Shown here: positions 34,401 to 43,190 of the stretch, one piece after another
Layout: each line of letters begins with the position of its first letter
Position numbering within the stretch: the stretch's first letter is position 1
DNA from: Citrobacter amalonaticus Y19
GTDB lineage: Bacteria; Pseudomonadota; Gammaproteobacteria; Enterobacterales; Enterobacteriaceae
Assembly: GCF_000981805.1 (NCBI RefSeq)
Contig: NZ_CP011132.1
Coordinates: forward strand, 558,001 to 622,000
Length of the DNA: 64,000 bases
Direction of reading: 5' to 3'
Program-made: the position numbers and the translations under genes
The notes under the pieces: model-generated
What the model was told of the DNA's origin: nothing
Databases searched by the model: none
Seen by the model: the letters and a program-made list of their open reading frames with translations, nothing else

Positions 34401-35300
34401 TTCGCCCTGGGCGGTCATTCGCTACTGGCCATGAAGCTGGCAGCGCAACTGAGCCGGACGTTCGCCCGTCAGGTCACGCCGGGGCAGGTCATGGTGGCCT
34501 CGACGGTGGCGCAACTGGCGGCGTTGCTGGATGCGGACGATGACGTACAGGCGCAACGTCTTGGGTTTGAAACGCTGCTGCCGTTACGTAAAAGTGACGG
34601 ACCGACGCTGTTTTGCTTCCATCCGGCGTCGGGATTTGCCTGGCAGTTTAGCGTCTTGTCGCGCTATCTCAGTCCACAATGGTCGATTATGGGGATCCAG
34701 TCGCCGCGTCCGCAGGGGCCGATGCAGACGGCAGCCAATCTGGACGCGGTCTGCGAACATCATCTGGCGACGCTCCTTGAACAACAACCGCACGGTCCGT
34801 ATTACCTGTTGGGCTATTCTCTCGGTGGCACGCTGGCGCACGGTATTGCCGCGCGTCTGCGGGCGCGGGGTGAAACGGTCGCCTTCCTCGGTCTGCTGGA
34901 TACCTGGCCACCGGAAACGCAAAACTGGTCAGAAAAAGAAGCCAATGGGCTCGACCCGGAAGTGCTGGCGGAAATTGATCGCGAGCGGGAGGCGTTTCTG
35001 GCCGCACAGCAGGGGAACGCGTCAGGCGAATTGTTTAGCATCATAGAAGGGAATTACGCTGATGCCGTCCGCTTACTCACCAGCGCGCACAGCGTCCCCT
35101 TTGATGGACGCGCGACGCTATTTGTTGCCGAGCGTACCCTACCGGAAGGGGTAAGCCCCGAACGCAGTTGGGCACCGTGGATTGCAGACCTGGACGTGTA
35201 TCGCCAGGACTGTGCGCATGTGGAGATTATTTCTCCGTCCGCCTTTGAACATATCGGTCCGATCATTGCCGCGTGCTGTAATGGATATAACCGTGGCTGA
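31404..35300 (+). CDS. entF: Enterobactin synthase component F, nonribosomal peptide synthetase
   Basis: 1298-residue NRPS with domains condensation-adenylation-carrier-thioesterase. Condensation motif HHLLVDGFS is near residue 140; adenylation core FTSGSTGRPKG near 605 and YRTGDVARWL near 835; carrier serine in LGGHSLLA at Ser1006; thioesterase nucleophile in GYSLGGTLA at Ser1139. It activates serine, joins it to 2,3-dihydroxybenzoyl-EntB and cyclotrimerises the product to enterobactin. Start ATG 31404 with AGGAGG and overlap with ybdZ; the frame is open to 31308 but that would run through ybdZ. Needs EntD for phosphopantetheinylation. Confidence 0.97.
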   Translation: MSPRLPLVAAQPGIWMAEKLSTLPSAWSVAHYVALTGELDAQMLARAVVIGMQQADTLRMRFTEDNGDVWQWVDESFTFDEPQICDLRTAANPHDAALALMQADLQQNLRVDGGKPLAHHQLIQVGDRQWYWYQRYHHLLVDGFSFPAITRQIAEIYSAWRRGDATPDSPFTPFAEVVEEYQQYRQSEAWQRDAAFWAEQRRQLPPPASLSPAPLPGRAATSEIYRMKLNAPQDAFRHLAAQLPDVQRTDLALALVALWLGRLCSRMEYAAGFIFMRRMGSAALTATGPVLNVLPLGVRIDAAESLAELAKRLSAQLKKMRRHQRYDAEQIVRDSGRAAGEEPLFGPVLNVKVFDYQLVMPGISAQTHTLATGPVNDLELALFPDEEGGLSIELLANQQRYDETTLRQHASRLMALIEQFAANPALRCGDADLLLPAEYQQIAQVNATAVDIPSTTLSALVAEQASRTPDAPALADARYQFSYREMREQVVALAGVLRECGVQPGDSVAVALPRSVFLTLALHGIVEAGAAWLPLDTGYPDDRLRMMLEDAQPKLLITTAEQRPRFSDIPGLESLCYNEPLAAGDSAPLGLSQPQHTAYIIFTSGSTGRPKGVMVGQTAIVNRLLWMQNQYGLTAQDVVAQKTPCSFDVSVWEFFWPFIAGAKLVMAEPEAHRDPLAMQRFFAHYGVTTTHFVPSMLAAFVASLTPERASESCATLQHVFCSGEALPADLCREWEQLTHAPLHNLYGPTEAAVDVSWYPAWGDELAKVTGSSVPIGFPVWNTGLRILDAMMHPVPIGVAGDLYLTGIQLAQGYLGRSDLTASRFIADPFAPGERMYRTGDVARWLENGAVEYLGRSDDQLKIRGQRIELGEIDRVMQALPDVEQAVVHACVFNQATATGGDARQLVGYLVSQSGLPLDIPALQAQLREKLPSHMVPVVLLQLAQLPLSANGKLDRKALPMPELTPRAKGRVPLPGSETTVAKAFSELLGCDVNDIEADFFALGGHSLLAMKLAAQLSRTFARQVTPGQVMVASTVAQLAALLDADDDVQAQRLGFETLLPLRKSDGPTLFCFHPASGFAWQFSVLSRYLSPQWSIMGIQSPRPQGPMQTAANLDAVCEHHLATLLEQQPHGPYYLLGYSLGGTLAHGIAARLRARGETVAFLGLLDTWPPETQNWSEKEANGLDPEVLAEIDREREAFLAAQQGNASGELFSIIEGNYADAVRLLTSAHSVPFDGRATLFVAERTLPEGVSPERSWAPWIADLDVYRQDCAHVEIISPSAFEHIGPIIAACCNGYNRG

Positions 35301-35323
35301 TTAATGTTGGGGCAGTTATTTGT

Positions 35324-35364
35324 CCCCCGTAGCAACGCGTCGGCGGGGTTACGGGGGATTTTTT
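35324..35364 (+). terminator. Intrinsic terminator after entF
   Basis: An 8-bp stem CCCCCGTA / TACGGGGG with a loop of about 18 bases, followed by ATTTTTTATT. It lies between the entF stop and fepE and probably reduces read-through into fepE. The rest of the 220-base gap is AT-rich with no gene. Confidence 0.75.
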
Positions 35365-35520
35365 ATTACAGATAATCTTCTGTATTGGGAATATTACCCC
35401 CAGTGGGGGCAAATTCTGAATTTGGCTTCATCTGCGTATTAGTATTTCTGAATGTTATAGAGGTTTGTTACGCTGTTAGCAGGAATTAACTTTCATGGAA
35501 CTTGCAACAGGACGTACTGT

Positions 35521-36654
35521 ATGCCGTCACTTAAAGTTAAGCAGGATAAAAATACGGAATTGACTGGCTTTCCGTTGCCGCATATTCAGAATAATGAAAT
35601 CGATTTATTAAACCTGATTGCTATTTTATGGCAGGTTAAAAAACGCATTATTGCTTGCGCGCTTGCGTTCGCGTTTATGGGGTTATTCGTCACGTTCTTT
35701 TTACCGCAGCGCTGGACCAGCGAAGCGATGGTGACGCCAGCCGAGTCAATCCAGTGGCAGGATCTGCGAAGAACACTGACGGGATTACGTGTTCTGGACC
35801 TTGATGTCAGTGTCGATAGTAATAACATCTTCAATCTTTTCATCAAGAAATTCCAGTCGTCCTCGCTGCTGGAACAATATTTACGTTCATCTCCGTATGT
35901 AATGGAACAATTAAAAGGAGCGGAAATCAATGAACTGGACCTGCATCGGGCCGTTGTCGCGCTGAGCGAAAAAATGAAAGCAGTGGACAGCAATGCCGGA
36001 AAGAAAAATGAAACGGCATTGTATACGTCCTGGGCGTTGAGTTTTACGGCACCGACCAAAGAAGAGGCGCAGCAGGTGCTGGCGGGATATATCCAGTTTA
36101 TTTCTGATATTGTCGTGCAGGATTCACTGGAAAATATCCGCAATCAGTTGGAGGTTAAAACCCGTTTTGAGAAAGAACGTCTGGCGCTGGACCGTGTAAA
36201 ACTTAAAAATCAACTGGAAACAAATATTCAACGACTCAATTATTCACTTGAGATTGCTAATGCTGCCGGAATTAAAAAACCGGTTTACAGTAATGGCCAG
36301 GCGGTAAAAGACGATCCTGATTTTTCTATTTCTCTGGGCGCCGATGGGATCCAGCGAAAGCTGGAAATTGAAAAATCGGTGACGGATGTGGCTGAACTGA
36401 ATGCTGAATTAAAAAACCGGCAGTACTATGTTGAACAACTGGAATCCGTCGATATTCACGACGTGAAATTCTCGCCGTTCAAATACCAGCTTGAGCCATC
36501 ATTACCGGTGAGGAAACAGGGGCCGGGTAAAATGATCGTGGTCGTGTTGGCGGCTATCATGGGAGGGATCGTGGCCTGCGCTGGCGTACTTCTCCATCAT
36601 GCGATGGCAGCGCATAAAAGGAATGGCGCCACTGTCAGTGAACGTCTGGTTTGA
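35521..36654 (+). CDS. fepE: Wzz-family polysaccharide co-polymerase FepE
   Basis: 377-residue inner-membrane chain-length regulator. Two transmembrane helices flank a large periplasmic coiled-coil domain: residues about 40-65 (RIIACALAFAFMGLFVTFF) and about 340-362 (MIVVVLAAIMGGIVACAGVLL). In Salmonella and pathogenic E. coli FepE sets very long O-antigen chains; despite its name it is not required for ferric enterobactin uptake. It is embedded between entF and the convergent fepC, as in E. coli. Whether it works depends on O-antigen genes outside the window. Confidence 0.92.
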   Translation: MPSLKVKQDKNTELTGFPLPHIQNNEIDLLNLIAILWQVKKRIIACALAFAFMGLFVTFFLPQRWTSEAMVTPAESIQWQDLRRTLTGLRVLDLDVSVDSNNIFNLFIKKFQSSSLLEQYLRSSPYVMEQLKGAEINELDLHRAVVALSEKMKAVDSNAGKKNETALYTSWALSFTAPTKEEAQQVLAGYIQFISDIVVQDSLENIRNQLEVKTRFEKERLALDRVKLKNQLETNIQRLNYSLEIANAAGIKKPVYSNGQAVKDDPDFSISLGADGIQRKLEIEKSVTDVAELNAELKNRQYYVEQLESVDIHDVKFSPFKYQLEPSLPVRKQGPGKMIVVVLAAIMGGIVACAGVLLHHAMAAHKRNGATVSERLV

Positions 36655-36660
36655 CTGACG

Positions 36661-36685
36661 GCCGGAGGGTTCAGTACCTTCCGGC
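36661..36685. terminator. Hairpin between convergent fepE and fepC
   Basis: GCCGGAGGG pairs with CCTTCCGGC over nine positions with one G-T pair and a 7-base loop. It occupies most of the 37-base gap between the two stops. No clear U-tract, so it may be a REP-like or bidirectional weak terminator. Confidence 0.5.
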
Positions 36686-36691
36686 GATCGG

Positions 36692-37486
36692 CTAACGACG
36701 GCCCAGCGGCACCACCAACGGTGTGTTTGCCACCGGGTCGTCAATAATCATGCAGCGTAACCCATAGATTTTCTCAATCAATTCCGCTGTGACGATTTCC
36801 TTCGGCGCCCCCTCAGCGACAATTTTTCCTTCCCGCAACGCGATCAAATGGGTGGCATAGCGGCAGGCCTGATTAAGGTCATGCAGCACGGCAGCGAGGG
36901 TGTAGCCTTTCTCGCGGTTCAGTTCGCTCAGTAATTCCAGCAGATCAATCTGGTGACTGATATCCAGCCAGGTGGTCGGCTCATCGAGTAGCATGATCGA
37001 TGTTTCCTGCGCCAGCACCATCGCTATCCATGCGCGCTGACGCTGACCACCGGACAACGTATCCACACTTTGACCGGCCAGATGCGTAATGCCGGTAGCG
37101 CGCATTGCCTGCGTCACGGCATCTTCATCTTCTTTGCGCCAGCGAGTAAAAAGCGGTTGATGCGGATAGCGTCCACGCGCCACCAGTTCCTGTACGGTAA
37201 TATCGCCCGGCGTCGTGGCATTTTGTGCCAGCAGGCCGATACGACGAGCCACTTCTTTACTCGGGTAGCGTTGGATAGGCTCGCCGTCCAGCCAGACGTG
37301 ACCGTTTGCTGGCGTCATCAGCCGACTGAGGGTCCGCAACAACGTCGATTTCCCGCAGCCGTTTGGCCCGATAATGGCCGTGAAATGGCCATCGGGAATG
37401 GTGACGTTGAGGTCTTCGGCAACGGTGAATTTTCCATAACCCAGCGTTAGCTGGTCGCCACGCAAACGGGCTACTGATTCGGTCAT
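36692..37486 (-). CDS. fepC: Ferric enterobactin ABC transporter ATPase FepC
   Basis: 264-residue ATPase. Walker A GPNGCGKST, signature LSGGQRQRAWIAM, Walker B IMLLDEPTTWLD and the switch histidine in VLHDLNQACR are all present. It powers FepD-FepG import across the inner membrane. The start MTESVARLRG at 37486 matches E. coli and overlaps the fepG stop (ATGA); the longer open frame would lie inside fepG. The C-terminus is a few residues shorter than the E. coli protein. Confidence 0.96.
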   Translation of the reverse strand: MTESVARLRGDQLTLGYGKFTVAEDLNVTIPDGHFTAIIGPNGCGKSTLLRTLSRLMTPANGHVWLDGEPIQRYPSKEVARRIGLLAQNATTPGDITVQELVARGRYPHQPLFTRWRKEDEDAVTQAMRATGITHLAGQSVDTLSGGQRQRAWIAMVLAQETSIMLLDEPTTWLDISHQIDLLELLSELNREKGYTLAAVLHDLNQACRYATHLIALREGKIVAEGAPKEIVTAELIEKIYGLRCMIIDDPVANTPLVVPLGRR

Positions 37487-38475
37487 TTTTTGCGGGACTC
37501 CTGAATTAACAAAGCGATAAGGTAAATACCGCCGATGCTCACGGTGACCACACCCACCGGAAGCTGATAAGGCATAAACAGTTGCTGCGCGCACAGATCG
37601 GCTGCCAGCAGTAACAGCGCGCCGCAGAGCGCGGCCTGAGTTAATCCCCAACGCGCGGTGCCGCTCAGGCGACGGGCGATATGCGGGGCAACCAGCGCAA
37701 TAAAGGAAATTGGTCCGGCCAGTGCGGTGGCCGCTGCGGTTAACACGACAGCGACCAGCATCATGGCAAGTCGTGAGCGCTCCACGCTGACACCTAACGC
37801 ACAGGCGCTGTCATCGCCCATTTCCAGCAGACGCATGCGGCGCACCAGCAGCCCGGCTCCTGCCAGCATGAGAATAATGATTGGCGCAGAAGGCCAGGTT
37901 TTCGCCCAGGTCAGGCCGTTTAGCGATCCGGCGTTCCACAATCCGGCGGTCAACGCGGTGTCCAGCGAGGCCTTCAACAGCAGCCAGGTGTTAAAGGCAA
38001 ACAGCATGGCGCGAATGCCGATGCCGATAATGATCAGGCGGAAGGTTTCAATACCGTTGCGCCAGGCCAACAGCCAGACCACCAGTGACGTCAGAATACC
38101 GCCAGCCATCGCCGCCAGCGCGATAGCCGTCAGATGTTGACCAAACAGCACCATCGCGACCAGCACGCCGCTCCAGGCTCCGGTGTTAAAGCCCATCACG
38201 TCCGGGCTGCCGAGCGGGTTGCGCATCAGAGACTGAAAAATTGCCCCGCTGACGCCAAGAGCAGCGCCAATCAGCAGCGCCATCAACACGCGCGGCAGGC
38301 GCCATTCGGTCACGACCATCGTCAGACTGCGTGGCGCATCGCCGGTTAAGGCGGCAATAATTTGTGGGATTTCCAGCGCCACTGCACCACTACGCAGGCC
38401 CCATAACGCGAAGAGCAGGCAGCCGACCGTCAGCATCAGACACGCTACCAGCAGGCGGCGCGATACGTACATCAT
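37483..38475 (-). CDS. fepG: Ferric enterobactin ABC transporter permease FepG
   Basis: 330-residue BtuC/FecCD-type permease with about ten hydrophobic segments and the conserved cytoplasmic loop LGVSGAIFQSLMRNPLGSPDVMG near residue 77. It pairs with FepD to form the inner-membrane channel. It overlaps fepD by four bases and fepC by four, showing a single translationally coupled unit fepDGC. Confidence 0.96.
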   Translation of the reverse strand: MMYVSRRLLVACLMLTVGCLLFALWGLRSGAVALEIPQIIAALTGDAPRSLTMVVTEWRLPRVLMALLIGAALGVSGAIFQSLMRNPLGSPDVMGFNTGAWSGVLVAMVLFGQHLTAIALAAMAGGILTSLVVWLLAWRNGIETFRLIIIGIGIRAMLFAFNTWLLLKASLDTALTAGLWNAGSLNGLTWAKTWPSAPIIILMLAGAGLLVRRMRLLEMGDDSACALGVSVERSRLAMMLVAVVLTAAATALAGPISFIALVAPHIARRLSGTARWGLTQAALCGALLLLAADLCAQQLFMPYQLPVGVVTVSIGGIYLIALLIQESRKK

Positions 38476-39476
38476 GCGGCACCTCGCGGACGACGACGAA
38501 CCAGAAAGATCAGCACCGGGGCGCCAATGAAGGCGCTCACTACCGACACGCGCAGCTCGCCGGGAACAATCAGGCGGCCAATGATATCGGCAAAAAGCAG
38601 CAGAACAGGAGTGGCGATCAGCGTCACGGGGAGCGACCAGCGATGATCGGCGCCAACCAGCCAGCGCGACATATGCGGCATCATCAGGCCGATAAACGCG
38701 ATCGGTCCGACAATCGCCGTGGCGCTACCGCACAAGACGGTGATGGCTAACAGGCCGATGAGCTGCGTGCGTGCGACTTTGCTGCCAAGCGCCGTGGCGG
38801 TATCACTTCCCAGGCTCAGGCTGTTCAGCGCCCGGCTGAGCATCAGCGCGGTAGCGCCGGCAATCAGCACCGGCACCATAACCACTTTGAGCGTTTGCAG
38901 ATTGCGGATATCCAGTGAACCGGCCTGCCAGTAACGAAGCTGATCGTAGACGTCCGGGTTTAACAGGGAGATACCGCTGGTGAGACCTTCCAGAACGGCG
39001 GCGAGCGCGACGCCCGCCAGCGTCAGACGCACCGGACTTAACTGACCGCCGCCCTGGCTGCCGGTGAATGCCACAACCAGCGATGCCGCCAGTGCGCCGG
39101 TAAAGGCCATCACCAGTTGTTCCTGCGGTGTGGAAAAACCGAATAGCGCCGCGCCCAACACAATGGCAAAACTGGCTCCGGCGTTAACGCCAAGCAGACC
39201 CGGATCGGCCAGCGGATTGCGGGTGAGCGTTTGCATTAACGCCCCGGCAAGTCCCAGCGCACCGCCCGCTAACAGGCCTGCCAGCGTTCGCGGCAGGCGG
39301 GCATCCAGCACGATGGTGCAATCGGCACTTTGACAGGTACCGGTAAGTGCTTCCACAACCACGGAGATGGGCAAGGATTTTGCGCCGATGATCAGACTTA
39401 ATGCCGTGGCGATAACCAGTAATAACAACAATCCGGGCACGGCAATGGCACGCGTCACGGAAACAGAACATGACAT
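38472..39476 (-). CDS. fepD: Ferric enterobactin ABC transporter permease FepD
   Basis: 334-residue FecCD-type permease, first gene of fepDGC. It has about ten membrane segments and the loop LAGALMQTLTRNPLADPGLLG near residue 80, which contacts FepC. It is divergent from entS across a 111-base region with a Fur-box-like sequence. Same length as E. coli FepD. Confidence 0.96.
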   Translation of the reverse strand: MSCSVSVTRAIAVPGLLLLLVIATALSLIIGAKSLPISVVVEALTGTCQSADCTIVLDARLPRTLAGLLAGGALGLAGALMQTLTRNPLADPGLLGVNAGASFAIVLGAALFGFSTPQEQLVMAFTGALAASLVVAFTGSQGGGQLSPVRLTLAGVALAAVLEGLTSGISLLNPDVYDQLRYWQAGSLDIRNLQTLKVVMVPVLIAGATALMLSRALNSLSLGSDTATALGSKVARTQLIGLLAITVLCGSATAIVGPIAFIGLMMPHMSRWLVGADHRWSLPVTLIATPVLLLFADIIGRLIVPGELRVSVVSAFIGAPVLIFLVRRRPRGAA

Positions 39477-39488
39477 ATCAACTTCCCT

Positions 39489-39513
39489 GATAATGATAGT
39501 AATTATCGTTATC
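39489..39513. promoter_or_regulatory. Fur box between fepD and entS
   Basis: GATAATGATAGTAATTATC followed by GTTATC is a near match to the 19-base Fur consensus GATAATGATAATCATTATC. It lies 13 bases from the fepD start and 75 from entS, so it should repress both. Confidence 0.85.
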
Positions 39514-39587
39514 GATCTTATTTGATTATGTTAGCATGTGCAGCCATTGAATGGATAATGAAAAAAAGATCGCATTAAGGCGTTGTA

Positions 39588-40826
39588 ATGAATCGACAAT
39601 CCTGGCTGCTCAACCTCAGTTTGCTGAAGACACACCCGGCATTTCGCGCTGTCTTCCTGGCCCGTTTTATCTCTATCGTCTCCCTCGGACTGCTCGGCGT
39701 CGCAGTCCCCGTACAGATCCAGATGATGACGCATTCCACCTGGCAGGTGGGTCTCTCGGTAACGCTGACCGGCAGCGCGATGTTCGTCGGGCTGATGGTC
39801 GGCGGCGTGCTGGCCGATCGTTATGAACGCAAAAAAGTGATCCTGCTGGCGCGCGGCACCTGCGGCATTGGCTTCATCGGCCTGTGCCTGAACGCCATGC
39901 TGCCAGAACCCTCATTGATCGCCATTTATCTGCTGGGCCTGTGGGACGGCTTTTTTGCCTCGCTGGGCGTGACGGCGTTGCTGGCGGCGACACCTGCGCT
40001 GGTGGGGCGTGAAAACCTGATGCAGGCAGGGGCGATTACCATGCTCACCGTACGTCTGGGCTCGGTGATTTCGCCCATGTTGGGCGGACTGCTGCTCGCC
40101 ACCGGCGGCGTGGCCTGGAACTACGGTCTGGCGGCGGCGGGTACTTTTATCACCTTACTGCCCTTATTGAGCCTTCCGGCGCTGCCGCCGCCACCGCAGC
40201 AACGAGAACATCCACTGAAATCGCTGCTGGCGGCGTTTCGCTTCCTGCTTGGCAGTCCGCTGATCGGCGGTATTGCGTTGCTTGGCGGCCTGCTGACGAT
40301 GGCAAGCGCTGTGCGTGTGCTCTATCCGGCGCTGGCCATTAACTGGCAGATGTCGGCGGCGCAGATTGGCATGTTGTACGCCGCTATCCCGCTCGGGGCG
40401 GCGGTTGGCGCGCTCACCAGCGGGCAACTGGCGCACAGCGTGCGTCCGGGATTAATCATGCTGGCCTCGAGCGTGGGGTCGTTTCTGGCGATTGGCCTGT
40501 TTGCCCTGATGCCCGTCTGGGGGTTAGGCGTAGTTTGCCTGGCGTTGTTCGGCTGGCTGAGCGCCATTAGCTCGCTATTGCAGTACACGATGCTGCAAAC
40601 GCAGACGCCGGAAAATATGTTAGGGCGCATCAACGGTCTGTGGACAGCGCAGAACGTCACCGGTGATGCCATTGGTGCGGCGTTGTTAGGTGGTTTAGGG
40701 GCGGTCATGACGCCGGTGGCTTCGGCGAGCGTCAGCGGTTTCGGCCTGGTGATTGTGGGGCTGCTGCTGTTGCTGTTGCTCAGCGAGTTACGTCGATTCC
40801 GGCAGACGCCGCCGGAACCGGCATGA
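39588..40826 (+). CDS. entS: Enterobactin exporter EntS (MFS)
   Basis: 412-residue major facilitator with twelve hydrophobic segments. The loop after helix 2 holds the family motif GGVLADRYERKKVILLARG. It moves enterobactin from cytoplasm to periplasm, from where TolC-dependent pumps release it. Monocistronic, divergent from fepDGC under a shared Fur site, and four residues shorter than E. coli EntS. Confidence 0.95.
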   Translation: MNRQSWLLNLSLLKTHPAFRAVFLARFISIVSLGLLGVAVPVQIQMMTHSTWQVGLSVTLTGSAMFVGLMVGGVLADRYERKKVILLARGTCGIGFIGLCLNAMLPEPSLIAIYLLGLWDGFFASLGVTALLAATPALVGRENLMQAGAITMLTVRLGSVISPMLGGLLLATGGVAWNYGLAAAGTFITLLPLLSLPALPPPPQQREHPLKSLLAAFRFLLGSPLIGGIALLGGLLTMASAVRVLYPALAINWQMSAAQIGMLYAAIPLGAAVGALTSGQLAHSVRPGLIMLASSVGSFLAIGLFALMPVWGLGVVCLALFGWLSAISSLLQYTMLQTQTPENMLGRINGLWTAQNVTGDAIGAALLGGLGAVMTPVASASVSGFGLVIVGLLLLLLLSELRRFRQTPPEPA

Positions 40827-40836
40827 TGTGAGGCAG

Positions 40837-40865
40837 GCCAGATAAGGGGTTAACCGCTATCCGGC
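40837..40865. repeat. REP-like palindrome between entS and fepB
   Basis: GCCAGATAAGGGGTTAACCG and CTATCCGGC form an imperfect palindrome of the enterobacterial REP type. It sits between convergent genes, the usual location for these elements. Confidence 0.6.
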
Positions 40866-40873
40866 AATGGCGA

Positions 40874-41821
40874 TTAAAACAGCGTGGAGAGACGGTTGAG
40901 CACTCGCATCGCGCTGTAATAATCCAGGCGGAAAGATTCGGTGCCCAGAGCGTAAACGCGCTTGTTTTGTACCGCCGGCAGATGCGCCAGCAGAGGGTTG
41001 GCGTAAATCGCCTGTTCGTCCTTCTCGTCGCCGGCAAACAGGAACAGCGCTTCGCCGTTCAGCCCGGCTGCCAGATTCTCACCGCCAAGCTGAATAATAT
41101 CGTGACGTTTTCCCTGGCTTTGACTGGCCTGCAGCCCGTCTGGCAACGTTGCCAGCGTAAAGCCGAGTTGCTCCAGCATTTTGCCCTGCGCGGACTCTGG
41201 CGTCCACAGGTTGGCCTTGTGGGCCGCGGCGGTGTAAACCAGCGCGCTCACTGGTTGCGGCGGCAACGTCAGTTGCTGCTTAACGACGGTCAGTTGCTTA
41301 TCAAATTCAGCAATACGTGCGGCAGCCTGTTTCTCCTGCCCGGTGATATCGCCCAACTGCGTCAGCAGCGACTGCCAGCTTTTATCGTCGTAATTAATGA
41401 CAAGCGTCGGGGCGATAGGGGAGAGCTGATCGTACAGCGCCAGCGCGGAGTCGCCACCGGTCGCGCTAATTAGAATAAGATCGGGCATCTGTGCTGCCAC
41501 GGCTTCGGCGTTCGGCTCGCCGATGTAAAGGCGGGTCAGCTTACGCGCTTTTGCCACATCGCCCCACTGACGCAAGAATCCCTGATCGTCAGCCACCCGG
41601 TTGTTTGGCGTTGTCGCTCCACTGGCGACCACCGGCGCATCAATCGCCAGCAATGAACCGGTGAGCGTAACGCTGGTAGAGACGATGCGTTCAGGTTTGC
41701 GTTCCAGCGTGTGATTGCCGCGAACGTCTGTCACCTGACGCGGCCAGTCCGCGGCGTGGGCTGAGGAGAATCCGAAAACGAAGAGCGCAATAAGCAGGCC
41801 GGGCAGGGAAGGCAGTCTCAC
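40874..41821 (-). CDS. fepB: Periplasmic ferric enterobactin-binding protein FepB
   Basis: 315-residue binding protein with a signal peptide (MRLPSLPGLLIALFVFGFSS, cut near AHA-ADWP) and the TroA/FecB-type fold joined by a long helix. Conserved parts include RIVSTSVTLTGSLLAIDAP and the C-terminal LDYYSAMRVLNRL. It carries ferric enterobactin from FepA to FepDGC. Divergent from entC; a 184-base region separates the two starts and holds Fur-like sequence. Confidence 0.95.
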   Translation of the reverse strand: MRLPSLPGLLIALFVFGFSSAHAADWPRQVTDVRGNHTLERKPERIVSTSVTLTGSLLAIDAPVVASGATTPNNRVADDQGFLRQWGDVAKARKLTRLYIGEPNAEAVAAQMPDLILISATGGDSALALYDQLSPIAPTLVINYDDKSWQSLLTQLGDITGQEKQAAARIAEFDKQLTVVKQQLTLPPQPVSALVYTAAAHKANLWTPESAQGKMLEQLGFTLATLPDGLQASQSQGKRHDIIQLGGENLAAGLNGEALFLFAGDEKDEQAIYANPLLAHLPAVQNKRVYALGTESFRLDYYSAMRVLNRLSTLF

Positions 41822-41960
41822 AAATCAGTTCCTGTGCTGAGTTATTAATGCTTCTCATTTTCATTATTAAGCGTAAGGGATGCAAGCGTTAGTCGCACTT
41901 TGTGCTACCTCAAGAGTTGACATGTCGTCTGTTTGCTTTTAGGTTAGCGCCCGAAAATAT

Positions 41961-41980
41961 AAATGATAATCATTATTAAA
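41961..41980. promoter_or_regulatory. Fur box between fepB and entC
   Basis: AAATGATAATCATTATTAAA contains GATAATCATTATT, matching the core of the Fur consensus. It lies about 25 bases upstream of the entC start and controls entCEBAH and probably fepB. A further Fur-like stretch (CTCATTTTCATTATTAAG) lies near 41855. Confidence 0.85.
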
Positions 41981-42005
41981 ACCTTTATCATTTTTGGAGG
42001 ATGAT

Positions 42006-43181
42006 ATGGATACGTCTTTGGCCGAGGAAGTTCAGCAGACCATGGCAACACTTGCACCCCATCGCTTTTTCTTTATGTCGCCGTATCGGAGCTTTACGAC
42101 GTCAGGATGTTTCGCCCGCTTCGATGAACCTGCCGTGAACGGTGATTCGCCAGACAGCCCCTTCCAACAAAAATTACAAAAAATGTTCGCCGATGCCAAC
42201 GCGCAGGGTATTGCAAACCCGGTCATGGTGGGGGCGATTCCGTTCGACACCCGACAGCCATCATCGTTGTTTATTCCCGAACGCTGGCAGACCTTTTCTC
42301 GCCAGGAAAAACAACAATCATCACGTTATTTTACCGACCATCAGACGCTGAACGTCAGGGCGCGCAAAGCGATCCCAGAACAGGATACGTTTGAAGAGAT
42401 GGTCGCGCGCGCCGCCGCGCTGACGGCGACGCCGGAAGTCGACAAAGTGGTGCTGTCGCGACTGATTGATATCACCACCGATGCCGAGATCAACAGCGGT
42501 GCGCTGCTTGAACGTCTGGTGGCGCAAAACCCGGTTAGTTACAACTTCCATGTCCCGTTGTGCGATGGTGGCGTTCTGCTCGGCGCGAGCCCGGAGCTGC
42601 TGCTGCGTAAAGAAGGCGACCGCTTTAGTTCACTGCCGCTGGCGGGCTCCGCGCGTCGTCAGCCAGATGACGTGCTGGACCGGGAAGCTGGAAACCGTCT
42701 ACTGGCTTCTGAGAAAGATCGCCACGAGCATGAGCTGGTTACGCAGGCGATGAAAGCCGTGCTGCGCGATCGCAGTCAGGATCTGCAACTACCGTCCTCT
42801 CCACAGCTCATCACCACGCCAACGCTCTGGCACCTCGGTACGCCGTTTGAAGGAAAAGCCAATGCCGGAGAAAACGCCCTGACGCTGGCCTGCCTGCTAC
42901 ACCCGACGCCTGCGTTGAGCGGCTTCCCGCATCAGGCGGCGAAACAGTTGATTGCTGAACTGGAGCCGTTCGATCGTGAACTGTTTGGTGGCATCGTCGG
43001 CTGGTGTGATGCAGAAGGTAACGGTGAATGGGTGGTGACCATCCGCTGTGCGACGTTACGTAAAAACCAGGTGCGGCTGTTTGCAGGCGCAGGGATCGTC
43101 CCGGCCTCTTCGCCGGTGGGAGAGTGGCGTGAAACCGGCGTCAAACTCTCCACTATGTTGAACGTTTTTGGATTGCATTAA
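42006..43181 (+). CDS. entC: Isochorismate synthase EntC
   Basis: 391-residue chorismate-binding enzyme, same length as in E. coli. It converts chorismate to isochorismate, the first step of 2,3-dihydroxybenzoate synthesis. Conserved segments: VDKVVLSRLIDI, GASPELLLRK, LAGSARRQPDD and RLFAGAGIVPASSPVGEWRE near the C-terminus. ATG at 42006 has GGAGG five bases upstream; the frame also opens with TTG at 41994. First gene of entCEBAH and under Fur control. Confidence 0.97.
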   Translation: MDTSLAEEVQQTMATLAPHRFFFMSPYRSFTTSGCFARFDEPAVNGDSPDSPFQQKLQKMFADANAQGIANPVMVGAIPFDTRQPSSLFIPERWQTFSRQEKQQSSRYFTDHQTLNVRARKAIPEQDTFEEMVARAAALTATPEVDKVVLSRLIDITTDAEINSGALLERLVAQNPVSYNFHVPLCDGGVLLGASPELLLRKEGDRFSSLPLAGSARRQPDDVLDREAGNRLLASEKDRHEHELVTQAMKAVLRDRSQDLQLPSSPQLITTPTLWHLGTPFEGKANAGENALTLACLLHPTPALSGFPHQAAKQLIAELEPFDRELFGGIVGWCDAEGNGEWVVTIRCATLRKNQVRLFAGAGIVPASSPVGEWRETGVKLSTMLNVFGLH

Positions 43182-43190
43182 GGAGCGATG